Part shown: piece by piece, positions 46,859 to 61,000 of the stretch
Layout: every line of letters starts with the position of its first letter
Numbering within the stretch: the stretch's first letter is position 1
Source: Prosapia bicincta
Taxonomy: Eukaryota > Arthropoda > Insecta > Hemiptera > Cercopidae
Length of the DNA stretch: 64,000 nucleotides
Assembly: GCA_036971475.1 (NCBI GenBank)
Contig: JBAIZL010000005.1
Span: forward strand, 170,165,386 to 170,229,385
Reading direction: 5' to 3'
Notes under the pieces: generated by a model
The model's database searches: none
The model's input: only the letters and a program-made list of their open reading frames with translations
What the model was told of the DNA's origin: nothing
Translations under genes and position numbers: made by a program

Positions 46859-48110
46859 AACAATTCTTATATACTCTGGAAACGCTTCGTTAGCTAGCCA
46901 CGACTAGCGGATATTTACACCCGGATTTCTACTCCTATGAAATAAGCTCGTTCTGAAACGTTTTAGGGCACTAACTGATGAATGGTGGTTTCCCAAGTTT
47001 TTTGATCTGCAGAATCAAATAAAATAGATACCAGAAACGTATCTTTAGAAGTACTCGAGATGTTAGGAAATGACAAAAATAAGACACTATAAAAACATGA
47101 AGTTTGACGTGCCATTTTCAAAAGGTTTATTAATTACATAATTGTAAATCTAATTTGTAGAAAATTTAATTGTTAGCATATTGACAAAAATATAGTTAGC
47201 CACAAAACTAAAATTATTTTTTTTTTTTTTACTTGAAAAACATAAATTTGAGTAACATTAAAAACCCGAATCTTGGCTAGAAAAATTCTTAGATTTGAAG
47301 TGAATACTTCCTATCGCGGGGTATTGGCGCATGTTTCGAACGATGGAGAAATTCTGTGGAGCGTGACGGTACGTTCTTTTAAATAATAACATATGATTTC
47401 ATGTAACAGCTGATTATGCGATATAAGTAATGATGTAGAACAACCGTTTCCCATGCATTATATTATTTATAATAGTAGATTATTTATTTAATAAATACAT
47501 TTTGATAAGATAATAAATATAATAATTGATTTAAATTTTGATAAAACTAAACACAAATAATTCAAAAGAACGATAATAATAAGTTATGTATTTTAATTCA
47601 AATTTTAAAAAGAAACCATTTATATTCCCATCTTATACTCTCTAATGAACTTATTTGAATTGAATTTGTTAAAAATTGCATTCAATCAATATCTAATAAT
47701 TGTTTACTGTTACAATATTTTATTATTAACTATAATATAAAATAGTCTTTGTAAAATACAATCTTGAAATAAAGATGTAAAAATTTAATAAAAATATATA
47801 CATATTTACATCTTAATTTGAGAAATTCATTTAATAAAGACTAATATTTATTGCAGATAATAATAAAACAATGGTACTATTAAGATCTCTAACTTGAATG
47901 TTAACTTATATGAACATGATATATTTAATTTTCAACCTTAAATTTAAACTGAAATTTGTCGTTATGGTTTGTTTTTCTGTTCTAAGCATTTAGAGGAAAC
48001 GATATCAGGATTAATTTGTAAAATGTCTCACATATTTATAGGCTAAGCATTTGACCTTAAATATTAATTTCGTAAAACGTATACACATGATATAAACCCA
48101 ATTGTGTATG
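46461..48110. other. Non-coding stretch
   Basis: An AT/GT microsatellite lies at 46,812-46,855. A single copy of the 0.2-1.0 kb repeat family is at about 47,380-47,450 ('gatttcatgtaacagctgat'). Otherwise AT-rich, with no gene. Confidence 0.5.
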
Positions 48111-48129
48111 GCTATGTTTGTGTGTGTGT

Positions 48130-48690
48130 GAGTTGCAACGGCCAAAATGACCAATGCAAGAAAGACGGTAATAGTATAGAAAATGGAACCAGGCCAAAAT
48201 GCCTAATATTAAAATTAGTTAAAATCAATGATACAAAAATATAATTATAGGAAAAAGAAATGTTAACAGATTTAGTTAGCACTAAATTAGACAAACTGTG
48301 AGTGTTAAAATAAATTATAAACAAACATAACCCAAAATTGGCCAAAGCCTAATTAACAGATGTAAATTGAACGGTAAAAGTGTAGTTTACGAAACCAGGT
48401 AAAAGTGCCTGATATTAATTAAATATGGAATAAATCAAATAAAGAATAGTAACAGTAGACTAAAAAAGAGTAGACAGTTTAACATAGATTAAAAAATTGT
48501 AATAAGTCAGATGTATTAAACAAAACTATGCATACCCTGAAAGTTAGCCTAAATGACTGGTGCCAATATGACGGTAATAGTTTAGTTCATGGAACCAAAC
48601 CAAAATGCCTAATATTACATAAATTATAACGAAATATAATATAGAATAGTCAATTTAAGAAAGAGAAATGCAAAGAAAGTAACTTAGGCC
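48130..48690. repeat. ~203 bp degenerate tandem repeat, three copies
   Basis: The block 'acggtaatagtntag', then 'atggaaccaggccaaa', then 'atgcctaatatta' occurs at 48,165, 48,371 and 48,571, with spacings of 206 and 200 bp. The preceding 'ggccaaaatgaccaatgcaa' block recurs as well. Copies are clearly diverged. No coding potential. Confidence 0.75.
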
Positions 48691-50264
48691 TAACTAGGGA
48701 ACATTGTAATTCCTAAAATTTGGGTTAAGGATAAGGTTATATTTGACTAGGTTAAAGACTGGGAGATATATTGTTTATAAGATCTGGCCACACTGAGTAA
48801 ACAGCGCTGCCGTCGTAAATTTGTGTGAAAAAAGAACAGTAAATTAAATAAATTTGAAGAAATATAGACAAATAAATTAATAAATCGAAAGTTTAAAAAT
48901 TAAATCCAGACATTGCATTAAATAAAAAACTTTCATAAAATCGAGAAGAAATCAGTTAAGCATATACAAGCAGAATGGGCTGGAGAGTATAAAAATAACA
49001 AATGGTGACAAAGGCAACAGAGTTCTCATTGGTGGAAATTCCATAATGGAAGTTTGACGTACGGAGTTTGGTTTTTTGGAAAATAAAGCGTCCTTTTCGA
49101 GGTAACGCTAAGCAGAAGAGACCAAGCCACCATAACGAGCAGTCGTGTTTTAAAATCAAGCGACGTTACAGTGCAAATATGTTTAGATACAACAGTAAAT
49201 AGTGCTTCGATGTGACACAGAAGTGTAAAGATATTTTGGCAAATGCCCATATATCCTAATATCGTCATCTCGACTAAGAAAACGCCTAAACGCCGGACTT
49301 AGAGATTTTCACAGACGTCATGCAGTCAGAAGATGAGGGAACTTCAAGAGAGAAATAAACAATAACCAAGAACCAACCCGATTTGGAAGATACTTCACGG
49401 TTTTGCAGTACAAGGCTATATAAACAATCTATTTTTCTTTTTAATAAATTTTTATTTCAAAATATTATAATTTCAGGTCAAAATTAAGTAAAAATTGAAT
49501 AGCCTAAAGTAGATAAACCTCTCTTAGTTTACCTAAATTAACTTATAAATATTTTAAATTAACTTTCCATTTAACCGTTTGTCTGAAATGAGAAAAAACG
49601 TTTTGAGATTAGATGAAAATTCCAATATGGCTTTATACTTAAATAACTGATAGAAATTATCTATTGACGATAGCAGATAATTGTTAAAATTATTTAATTA
49701 ATTGAAGTTTGTATTAAAAGGCAGAGCCTATTGTTATTAGATTAGTTAACCTTAAAATGGTTAAATATTAACAAGACTCTGATATATTTGATGTTTTATT
49801 TTTATAATCAAATTTATATGCAAAATTAATTAGGATAGTTGCAATTTGTTAAATGTAAAAATATATTACGAACTTTAGGATTTGTTGATATTATCAGGAA
49901 AGAATAGGGTATAAATATGTGTTTAAATAATATTTAGACCTCATAAAACGAAATATTCTACACTATTAACCTGAAACAAGATAGGTAGGTTAACTGTAAT
50001 TTCAGGTTATATAAATCATAAGATACAAAATCCTCTAAAAGTACACAAACTAGTTAATAGCAAATACATATGTGAAATAAAACATTTATATTTTCCAATT
50101 AGCTTTGTTTTTTATTTAAGATAAAACAAATTCACTGGGTATTCAATTGATGTCTTTAAGTCTAAAGTGTCTCTCAATGATTCCACTACCCCGAAGGGTA
50201 GAGGAATTATCCGGAGGTGGACAAGAATAAGGCAGACTGAGGAAAGGTCCGTGAGAGTGTGTAC

Positions 50265-50267
<3 letters not shown>
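48691..50267. other. Non-coding stretch; GC-richer patch at 48,780-49,400
   Basis: The patch includes 'ctggccacactgagtaaac' and several short frames on the minus strand (48,956-49,268) with no recognisable domain. It follows directly on the 203 bp repeat and might belong to the same unknown element. Confidence 0.35.

Positions 50268-50325
<58 letters not shown>
50268..50325. repeat. (AT)n microsatellite
   Basis: About 28 AT units, ending at the left arm of the hairpin. Confidence 0.95.
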
Positions 50326-50329
<4 letters not shown>

Positions 50330-50418
50330 AATAGTTATTATCTGGAGTACATCCGTTCATTCTGCAGTCCATAACTGCAGAATAAACGGATGTACTCCAG
50401 ATAATAACTATTTATCAT
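50324..50418. repeat. Near-perfect hairpin, 45 bp arms, 5 bp loop
   Basis: The left arm 50,324-50,368 and the right arm 50,374-50,418 are reverse complements with about two differences (one would be G-U in RNA, one is C opposite A). The spacer is 'ccata'. The innermost part pairs 'attctgcagt' with 'actgcagaat'. Such a tight palindrome is unusual outside transposon ends or recent inverted duplication. The loop is short for a microRNA precursor. Confidence 0.95.
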
Positions 50419-51280
50419 ATTTTTCCATCCGTGAAGGAATACGTATCAGCATAATAAATTGTATCTAATAACATAAATTTAAATTTTATTCCCTTACTGA
50501 ATAGTTTTTTTTTTTTTTGATAAGAAGTAGCCTTTTCTATCGGTAAAAGTTTATGTTACGTCTAGTGTTCATCAAGTAGTGCAACTTTATTAATAAAATA
50601 AATTATATTTAATTAAGGCTCCTATGACATTTGTTCAAAATATCCTTCTTCTTTGTTAGCACTATTCTGTTTGTCTTACAAATCCTTCTGTGGCTTGTGT
50701 TATCACATATGGATTAATTTTTTACACTGAGAAGAGTTTTGAAAATTCATGTCCTTATTTCCTTTCTTATATTAACATTTCTTTTAACATTTTATATTAG
50801 CGAATATACATTTCCTGACACATAATAGTCCTCTGGCTTATTTACATGGGTCTGAGAGCATCAGGACAGAAATACCAATTATATCAACATTTACGAGCAA
50901 GCGGCGTCTCTTAATATACGACAACGTTCCACTAGGAGCTTATTAGAAATGTTCCCGTGTCTGTTATCGGTGGTGGATTGAGTGTGAAGGCGGAGGGGAC
51001 AAACTGAAGCAACAATACTTTCCTGGTCATTTATCAGAAAATTAACAGAGTTTTCTAAATATTGTACAAAAATATACCCACGCTACGAACATCAGGACTA
51101 ACAATGATACGCACTTGTTTATTTTTGTCTTTAGTAGCTTTTGAACAATTCGAGCATTATAATATTATTTTGTTCACTCGTTTCCTCATAATAAGGGTAA
51201 ATTATTTTACATTTGGCAGGAATATAAATTAATATTATGACGAATTTAGGGCTTTATTTTTATACATCCTAAATATTCTT

Positions 51281-51285
<5 letters not shown>
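50419..51285. other. Non-coding stretch
   Basis: Nothing recognised on either strand. Confidence 0.5.

Positions 51286-51340
<55 letters not shown>
51286..51340. repeat. (AT)n microsatellite
   Basis: About 27 AT units. Confidence 0.95.
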
Positions 51341-51342
<2 letters not shown>

Positions 51343-51615
51343 CGTTTCCATCACCCTTGTGGGCCCAGATATGGGAGCAGTCGGAAATCAATTACGTTTC
51401 ATCGTCCTACAAACATTTTACTCCAAACAATTGAATTTAAACTATCTACAGTTATTTAACAAAAATATTGGCTATCATATCTAAACATGATAGGTACACA
51501 TTTATCTGTACACTGTATTACCCGTTTAGTGATAAATCTTAAAATTTAGCAATTCCTAAGGATAGAAAACCACACAATTTTGTAATACTCTTTCATTTTA
51601 AAGGTTTACCATTAT

Positions 51616-51638
51616 AACCTAACCTAACCTAACCTAAC
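51616..51638. repeat. Interstitial telomere-type repeat (AACCT)n
   Basis: 4.6 units of AACCT, the complement of the insect telomere repeat TTAGG. It is short and uninterrupted, within ordinary AT-rich sequence. Chance expansion is possible. Confidence 0.7.
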
Positions 51639-51726
51639 GTAAAAAACCTGTACATGTACGTTGCTAGCAAAAATATTATTTAGATATACTCGTGGTTTTA
51701 TTTCCAAAACCAATATCACACAAACA

Positions 51727-51731
<5 letters not shown>

Positions 51732-51790
<59 letters not shown>

Positions 51791-51882
51791 TTTCAGTTTG
51801 AAAGGTTTTTTAAAAACGTATTTTATTAGTAAAGTTCACATAAATAGCTCACATACCTTATATATATATATATATATATATA
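51732..51882. repeat. Two (AT)n microsatellites
   Basis: AT runs at 51,732-51,787 and 51,860-51,882. Confidence 0.95.
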
Positions 51883-54437
51883 CTCATATATGTATAAGAC
51901 CTACATTGTAGAAAGAATACATCGTCTATTTGTTCACTTTCCCAGGAAATATCTTTTAACAAAATTCTAACAAAATCTTTTGACAAAATGATAATTTCAA
52001 CTAGAAAAATTTACCTCTTCAAAATATCTGCATTCAAATGTATTTCCTTAATACAAAATAAAGGCTAATTTTTACGTGTTTGTTTTTAATCTTATGAATA
52101 TTTAAACATTTAAGAGAGCATGCAGAGCGCGTGAGATGGGCGGACCAACATTTTGCCTGCGTGCTGAATCTAAGGGAGCCTTAATCTGGGCTTAGGTTTA
52201 ACCCTTTCTGCGCATATTTTATGCAACACAAAGGATAAGGGATGTACGAATATGTTTTCAATTTCGAACAGTGGTTGAGGGTTTATAATTAGCAACACAA
52301 ATTTAATGTTACAAAATAAGCCTAAATAATTTAGAAATATATCAGTATTTATTACATAAAATACTACATATTATACCGTGCAGTTTTACTTTCACACACT
52401 CGTCCAAATATTTATAAAATTCAGATTTACGTTCAATGCATATATATATGTATGTAACGATTAGCTATAGAAACTTCCTAATTTATTATAAATGTTATTT
52501 ATATGATACAACGCAATAATATGAGGATAGATTATTGAAAATAATAAACCATATTGTTTTTAAATAAAATTTGTAAAAAGTTAGTAGAAAAGACTCCAAT
52601 TCAAAACTACAGAAATAGAATAGAACACGTCATTTTACAACACTCCATTTTTTTTCTAGGAAAACAAACCATTAATGCCGTAAATGTTTATAAGGTTCGG
52701 AACACAAAATATTTATCCATATTAGGGAACATATTTCTGAAGCGTTTTAAAGTTACCTGGTAAGGTTATTCGCGTAATCGGTGTTAAAAAAGAGTTCTTG
52801 TAATGTTAAAAATCAATATTTGATGTAATAACTTTTACAATATTTTAAAAATTAATTAATGTTTAATAAAAACTAATTTTCTACTGTATATTTCTATTGC
52901 CTCATCTAAACGGCTTAGCATAACATCCACGAATATTAAATCACAATAAAAAAACTATATGAAAAGACAATTAAACTCAAATTCGCATTATGCAAATATA
53001 AACCATTAATATTTTAATCCTCGTCGAGATGGGGAGAGAAACGGTGCGTAACGTTTTTACGCAATAAAACTATAATTACACAGAGATAAAATTTGTCATG
53101 ATAAACTTTCTACATTTTAAACGTTTAAAACTATATAATTGTTAACTAAATATTGGTTAATATACAACTATTAGTCTAATATTCGACGTATTTCTGTCAC
53201 GACAACTGTTGTTGCAGCCTTATAACATTTTTTACATTTAACAATAACTATAACAATGTTATTGTAAAATAGTGTACACTATTGTACTAGTAGTTACGGT
53301 TTCTTAGTTGCCGCCTGGAAATGAAGGAAAAGTGATGATAATAAAATAATCACCTAGAATGAACAAAATGTAAAGATATAAAAAATCTAAAAACAAATTC
53401 ATTTACAAAGTATTATACATTAGACGTTGATGTGCGTGTCAGTATAATGCAAACATTTTTATCGTGGCACAACCTGCAACTAAGAGAATGATTTTTCCTT
53501 CTAGCTTGAGTTTTTCAGTGGCAGATGTGGGCAAATTGGGTGTTTCTTCCCAAACAATAAGCATTTACACTAGATAACATTGTATGATTTCAAAATAAGC
53601 AAACGTGTATATTTACTTCTGAAGTAAGAGATGATTGTTTGAAGTCTTTTTTACCTTTACAATATTTCATTATATTACATGCTGTAGCAACAGCAATTCT
53701 TGTGTGCAGCACTGAAAATCCTCCACTTTGATTCCTTACCCGACTGTCTTGCCCCTCTAGCTCTGACCCTGATCTCGGCTAGCGACATAACGTTACTAAT
53801 GATATTTGTAAAACCCAAACAAATTTATTTAAAGAAACTAGTATTAATTTTAAAACCATATATTTCAAGTATAGGTAAAACAACACGAATAAATAAGCAT
53901 TGTTTTCATATTAACAGTAAATAGTGAGACACATGATCATTCATCATGCAGCTGCAATAACACTCAAAGAAACATGCAATTTTTATTTTCTTCATTGTGT
54001 GCATACTTTGCACTTTCATTTATTTAAGTTTATTATTCTCATCCATTACAGATGGGTGAGCAAAAACACGAATAATAAAAAATGTAAAGCCTTTTCTGTT
54101 GACATTTCAATTTAATGCTTTGTTCCCACATGGGAAATACTAATTTACACATGTGTAATTTACAAGTGTAAGAATTCAAATCTCTGTGTTTACAGCGAAA
54201 CCGACGCCAACAGAATATACCTTAACATGTTGTGGCTTTTTACTTGGGAAATATTTTCAGCCTAACCAAAGGCCAACATGAGTAAATGTTTGTTGTTTAA
54301 TCACAGATGCAGTAGAGAGTTCACATAGTCCATGGAATTTTGCTGAAATCATTATTCAAAAGTTCAGTAGCATCAATTATTAGATAACGTACGTTGAATT
54401 TGTAGCGTACGCGTTTATATGATATTCACGCTTTTAT

Positions 54438-54439
<2 letters not shown>
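51883..54439. other. Non-coding AT-rich stretch
   Basis: No exon or element recognised. Frames at 52,554-52,763 and 53,700-54,115 have no domain or clear splice context. Confidence 0.45.

Positions 54440-54500
<61 letters not shown>
54440..54500. repeat. (AT)n microsatellite
   Basis: About 30 AT units. Confidence 0.95.
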
Positions 54501-54501
<1 letters not shown>

Positions 54502-54721
54502 TACATATTATATTATATTATGTAGTTGGTTGACGTTTTGACCTTTTCTCTTTTTATAAAGCTTTAATAAGTTGTATATAAGTTTATGAAAGTAATAAAT
54601 ATGCAAGTATAATAATGTGTAACAATAAACAAACAAAGGTTTTTGTTTTTAAAAATATTATTTAGCAATATATTAAAAAAAAACAAATTATTAATAATAT
54701 TTAGAAATAGAATAGTATAGC

Positions 54722-54740
54722 CCACACACACACACACACA

Positions 54741-54821
<81 letters not shown>

Positions 54822-54974
54822 ATGCACACACGCACGCACTCACGCACGAACGCACACACGCACGCACGAATGAGTACACGCACGCACGGGCGCGCACACA
54901 CACGCGCACGCACGCACGCACGAACGCACACACGCACGCATGAACGAATGCACGCACGCACGCGTGCTCGCGCG

Positions 54975-55046
<72 letters not shown>

Positions 55047-55062
55047 TATATATATATATATA
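54722..55062. repeat. Long alternating tract: (AC)n, (CGCA)n, (AT)n
   Basis: About 110 bp of AC, then about 140 bp rich in CGCACGCA and GAACGCAC with CGCGTGCTCGCGCG, then AC and about 65 bp of AT. The purine-pyrimidine alternation is nearly continuous for 340 bp, and the CGCG-rich middle is the most CpG-dense spot in the window. Frames over it are artefacts. Confidence 0.95.
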
Positions 55063-58000
55063 ACAGACTATTTAGAATATAAGAGTTACATAATATAATA
55101 ATAAAGTAATAATAATGTAATAATAAAGTCCATTTTTGTTCATAAAGTACATCAATGAGAATAAGCCTTCTTCATGAACCATAAATGGGTGAAGTTCACT
55201 AAATTATTTTATTTTCTAAACAGTTTCCTAATAATTTCACAACTTACACTTCTGGCGCTTCGTGAAGCTCCTCCGTGAACAGCTCCTGGCTGCTAAATTA
55301 GCATTGGCTGCTAACGAAGTGGGATGTATGGAGTTTTAAGGATTGCAATAGTAAATATAATAAATAGTTTATAAGTAGTCGATGGGCGTCTAAAGTACAA
55401 TCATTTTAAGATTTAGAAGTGATTAGTAATTTTTGAACAAATAGAATTAATATCAAACGACTAACCTATAATAGAGCGAGCAAATGTAGTTACATATCAT
55501 GCAAATCAAATACGTGAATCGTTTTATAGCACATAAAAATATTTATCAAATGAACAATTTAATTATAATCATCTAACAGAATAGGTTTCATTTCAGCATC
55601 TCCCAGTAAATTTACCCGTTTACTGCTAATGACCTAACTAATTCCCCTGATGGGTATTCTGATCCTGGGCTGATTCGAAAACGAAATCGTTTGGCAAAAT
55701 GGTAGTAATTCGTTGTAATTAGCTTTCAAACTGTTTGAACTTTTATTAGTTGTTTACAGAATGAATAAAGGGTTTGTTTTAGAAGCTATAACTACAGCTT
55801 AATATCCGTTAAATATCATCAAAAATATCTAATTAAAAATGATAGTAATCTTAAAAACTCAACTAATTTCCCCTAATTTATTATTATTGCTATTAATTTA
55901 GATAAATAATATCCATTCAATTTTTGACAAGAAAATAAATAATTAAATAATATTAATAATTTTGGGAATAATAATTTAGTTACACTTTTATATTAGGATA
56001 TTCAGTCAATTTATGCTTTTATTTTCTAATTTACATTGTTATAAATGAACATTTACCAAATTGATTAAATTCATCATAGACTTATTAGATATCCGCCATT
56101 TATTGGTACAACTATTATTATTAATATTTTATGAGACTTAGAATAATATCATTTTAATGCTTACTTATAAATGCAATAATTTCATAATGAGACGATCTTA
56201 TAGAACTCTCTTTCATTTACTCAATTCAACTGCCCGGGTCAAACTCGACTTCCTGTCCTTTCAGTATAGTTTAACTTTCTTAGGCTATGTCTGGCACTGG
56301 TCCAAATAGTTAGGAACAGTATTTAACAAACTTTGCAAGTATTGCAGCCTTGTATGTTCAACATATTTTTTGCTACCACATCCAGTCCCAACTCGCTTCT
56401 AACTATTCAAGTTTCAACGTTACTTTACCAAACCTATTTGGTTTGTTTCTCTTTCTGAGAAACCAGTTCAACCCCTTTAAAGAAAATCTTTCTTTGTCTT
56501 ATTGTTAAATCAACATTCAACAATAACAATCAATATATACTTAGGAAATTTAATACCCAACCTTAATTTTTATTTTGTCAAGTTTGATTGAATGCGACTA
56601 TTATCTCATAATTTCTTCCCCAACTAAATATAAATATAGGTACAAGTTATATTGTATAAAAATTATATGTAGAACAACATAACGTTTTTCCTAAACAATA
56701 TTTTTATTTTTTTAATAAAATTTAATTCAATAAAATTAAATATTAATATAAACTTTTTATAAGCAATTTATTAAGCTTTTTCATCAAATATAGGTATAAG
56801 AGTTCCAACCATAAAGTAATTACTATTCCAGTCACTGTTGACGTATTCCAATTTTCTTGTCAAAATACTGCTTATTTGTGAACATAATATAAGTTACTCG
56901 TATAAAAGCAGACATTTTACCACTTGCATTTTGGATGTTTTTAAAGTTCAATAATTGTGAGTTAGGTAATGTAAGATTTTCATTTAAATTCTTAATATTT
57001 TGTGTACACTGTTTCTGAACGAAAAGCAGTACATTGTACTTGAATATAAAAAACAAATAAAAAATAAAATAACGGAATATATAGATTTTTTCAAAAGCAT
57101 AGATATAATATACCCTTAAAAATCTATATTTTACAATATAGGTCGTAACAAATTTTCTAGAACAAACTAAATAACAGGATATTAAATAAAAATGGAAAAA
57201 TTTATATACCCAATAAAAAAGACAGCAAACTTTTCGTAACAAGACAGTAAGCTGTTCTTTATATCTGTCCGGGTCTTTCACTCCGTCTATTTCTGTCTGC
57301 CGGTCCCTCTCACTTCCTTCCTCTGCATATATGACTGTCAGTCTGTCTCTCTCTCTTTATTTCTCTTTCTCTCCACTCTCTATTATCACCAGTCGTCAGC
57401 TCGTAATTGAACTTTGTGATTTCCAGACATTTTTAAACTCATTCAACCGCTATATATTTCGGTTTTCTAGGTCCGCCATAAAAAGTAACACTTTGGTCCG
57501 TCATAAAGTATTTAATCTGACCATATCTTAGGCGGACGATTCCTCTTCCTGTTCGTTTAGTATCTTTTAAACTTATTGGCTACTCCAGAGTAGCATCTAT
57601 TTCCTACTGATCCTTCAAATGTCAATTCATGGAACAAAGAACCGCAGTATTCGTTGGTTAAATCTCACAAGAGTAAAATGTTCAACAGCAATTATTCTTC
57701 TTCCAAGATATTCAAAGAATCCACCGCCGTTAGGTTATTATCTTACAATATACCACTACGATTGTCATTTTACATCATTTAAGTATGCTGTTTAAAAGTG
57801 GGTTCATAATAGAAAATATCGCCAATCAGAAAAGGGGTTTAAAACGCATTAATTACTGTCTCCAACAATAACCTCACAAATTACACATAATGTCTGCTAT
57901 AAAATAATTTTTCAGTAATTTTCTCACTATATTAAAATATATCTACAAACCATCATGTTAAGATACGTTAAAGTTTAAAAAAATCATAGGTGTCCAGCGT

Positions 58001-61000
58001 AAACTAACCGATCGCTAAACTGAACGAGTAGACTTTATTTTACTCGGTTTTGTAACATCTTTATATTGAGACGTTTCTAGTTTATGTTGTAAAATTTAAT
58101 CTTTCTTTTCAAGGAAACCCTACCTAATTTTGTAGTTAAATTGTAATATACCTCAAATTACGGTACTGTAGTGTGAGGTTTTAATTTAAGAAACATCAAG
58201 CCTGTACAGTTTCGAGTGTAGAAATTGAAGAAAGTTTTGTTTAAGTTTTAACCACTAGCTATAATCTATGATACCGACTTATAGAATATCTTTTTTCTTG
58301 CTAATGAAAAATATCTTTTAGCGGGGCATATACAACTACGAAAAGTGAAGGTTGAAGCGGTCTTTGTCAAGTATTATCTGTTTTGTCATTTTGTTAGCAT
58401 ACACTATTACTATTTCGTTTATGGACGTTAAATTAAGGTTATAGTTGGATAACTGATAGAGAAATTAAATTGTGCCTGGGCATTACTGAATGAGCCGTCA
58501 GGGCTTAATTGATCCACATCTGCCCACATCGAATAAAGGTCAGGCCTTGTGAACGAGTGCTATTGGGAACAAAATGTGTTGAAAATTTAATGAACTTTCA
58601 TGTATTTACAAATGCTACTGTTTGTATATTGAAAGTATTATTTATCTTGTAATCCATACTTTCATAATAACAGATGAGTTTTTAAAGTTAAAATAAGAAG
58701 TACAAACATTTTCTTGCTAAACAGTTCTCCAAAACGGCATGATTCTCTTCTTTCTTCCAATTTTGCATCTCATATTTTAATGTAAAAATATTTTCATATT
58801 TGTTAATGATCTGTAGTATCCAGTATTTTAACAAAACTAAAATCTATTTTTCTTGTCTGTTGATTATATATGAGTAAAAACTACTTAAGACACGCAATGT
58901 ACTAACTCTGAAGGCTTTAATAAAATTACCTTATTGAATATATGTTTAAATTTTTGGCGTTAATGTTATCACTAATTTATATTTAAAAGTTATGATTGAA
59001 GGTTGTTTTTAGATTTGATAAGATACTGTTGTTATTAACTGCCCTCAAAACGAATTCAATGAATAGTTTAGTTTATATAATTCCCTTTTTAATATTAAAC
59101 TTATAGATATTTTTTAGGGAAATATATTAAATGATAAATGTATGAGCTATAAGATTTTTTTATAATTATTTCAGTCAATAAAATATTTTGCAAGTAGAAA
59201 AGACATATTTCGCTTTAAATATATTTATTGTACTTCAAAGCTCGTTATATTAGATTTTCAAATATGGTTTACCAAGATGAAACGTTGATTCATCGTTAGT
59301 GTTTACTAATTTTACAAAGTGCTTCGTAAACAATCCAATACTGCAATGGCATGCTGACACGTCATTATGTGATGTGTTGTTTTGGGAAAGCTCTACTCGA
59401 ATTTATGTAAATTTGATTTTGCTGGTTTCAAAACGAGTAAATGGGAAAACATTTTGTATTTCCCTGAGTGATTTGTTAGTCAATGAATATATAAAATTGT
59501 TTTGAAACATTTAATAGTAAATACTGTAAATTCCCAAAAATATAATAATTTTTTGTTAAATTACAAAATCATTTTAGTTACTGATAACAAAACGTTTCAT
59601 TTATTTGTTTGAAATTTACACTTTTTTTCTTTTATGGTAAGAAAAAATATTTATTTACGTTAGTTTTTGAAATAAAGTTTATTACAGACAGCATCGATTG
59701 GATTTTGTTATTATTATTTTGGAAATACAAATCTAAATAAAAAGTAATTGTTTGTATATGTTTAATTATTTATTATTATTGTACCTCATATTGCAATTAT
59801 GAAAGTTTTTTCTGTATTTCGTACACTTTAATGCTTCATTATTTCATTTCCCTTTCTTCATAAAACTTATTTAAGATTATTCTCTTTACAAGTTGAGAGC
59901 TTCCCATTAGTCTTTTTTCATAACATTTACAATTTATTTTGGTGTCAGATTCAGCTACATTTAATGAAACATAAGAGCTGAAAGACATATATTTTATAAA
60001 AGTTTAAAACAAATATTTTAATCAAATTCAACCACTTCTACTTTGTATATTCCTGGAATCTCAAAACATTTGGGGTTACATATTAATAGTAATAGGTTAC
60101 ATATTATTTAGCAATGTTTTCCAATATCATTTGTTGATTCGTAGATTTATTTTTAAATAAATGCGTCACAAAAAATTGCAATTTAAAAGTTTTATTGGTT
60201 TCGTCAATAATACTTTTTATATTACTAAAATATAATCCCCTACTAGTAGGTTTATAGGATATCTAGATTAAGCGATGATGCTTTGAAAAACAAAATGGCT
60301 GATTTAATCCCACTGTAAAATGGAAATGTCGGAACTTTTAGTTCGCGTTAATTAAATAAATGTTGTTGTGCTTATATATGGAGGATCCAAATTCATAAAA
60401 GTCGAATATCGAGATAATCCCAAACAAACAATAATGCATCTGATTGTCCAACAAATTAAAAAGCCAGAATTTAATTTATGCATATGAAAGATTCTCTTTG
60501 TTGATTTTATTATTACATTCATACATGTACTGCCTCGAGTTTATTGGTCATGCATATTATAGTTGAAAAAGTAGAAGTATTTACAAAACATAAAAAAAGA
60601 ACTACCTTACATACACAAATTGAAAAAAAGTCGACATTTGTATATATTATCTGTCATAGACCAGTTTTTTAATTTTATTCTTGTGAAGAAATTATAGAAT
60701 TAATAAATATGTCAGGAAGAAAATATTCTCAATTTATACATAATCAACATTTTATAATGTTACCTAAATGTCTTTACAAGAATAAAAATAATAAACTGCT
60801 CTGCGATTTTGGCCAACAGATGTCACCTTTTCCAAGAGCCCAGGTAATGAATTGACTGGCAAGTGCCTCTATTAAGTTCTTATACCAACATTTAATTGAT
60901 GACAGTGTTTGTCGGCGATAACCTTATAAATATATGGTTAACTTTTTGTGTGAAGAAATGTATGTGTAATTTAAAAAACCTTTCTTGAGAAAGATGAATA

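Noticed and set aside
50324..50418. MicroRNA precursor
   Set aside because: The 5 bp loop and nearly perfect pairing are unlike animal precursors, and no conserved mature sequence is recognised. Kept only as an unexplained hairpin.
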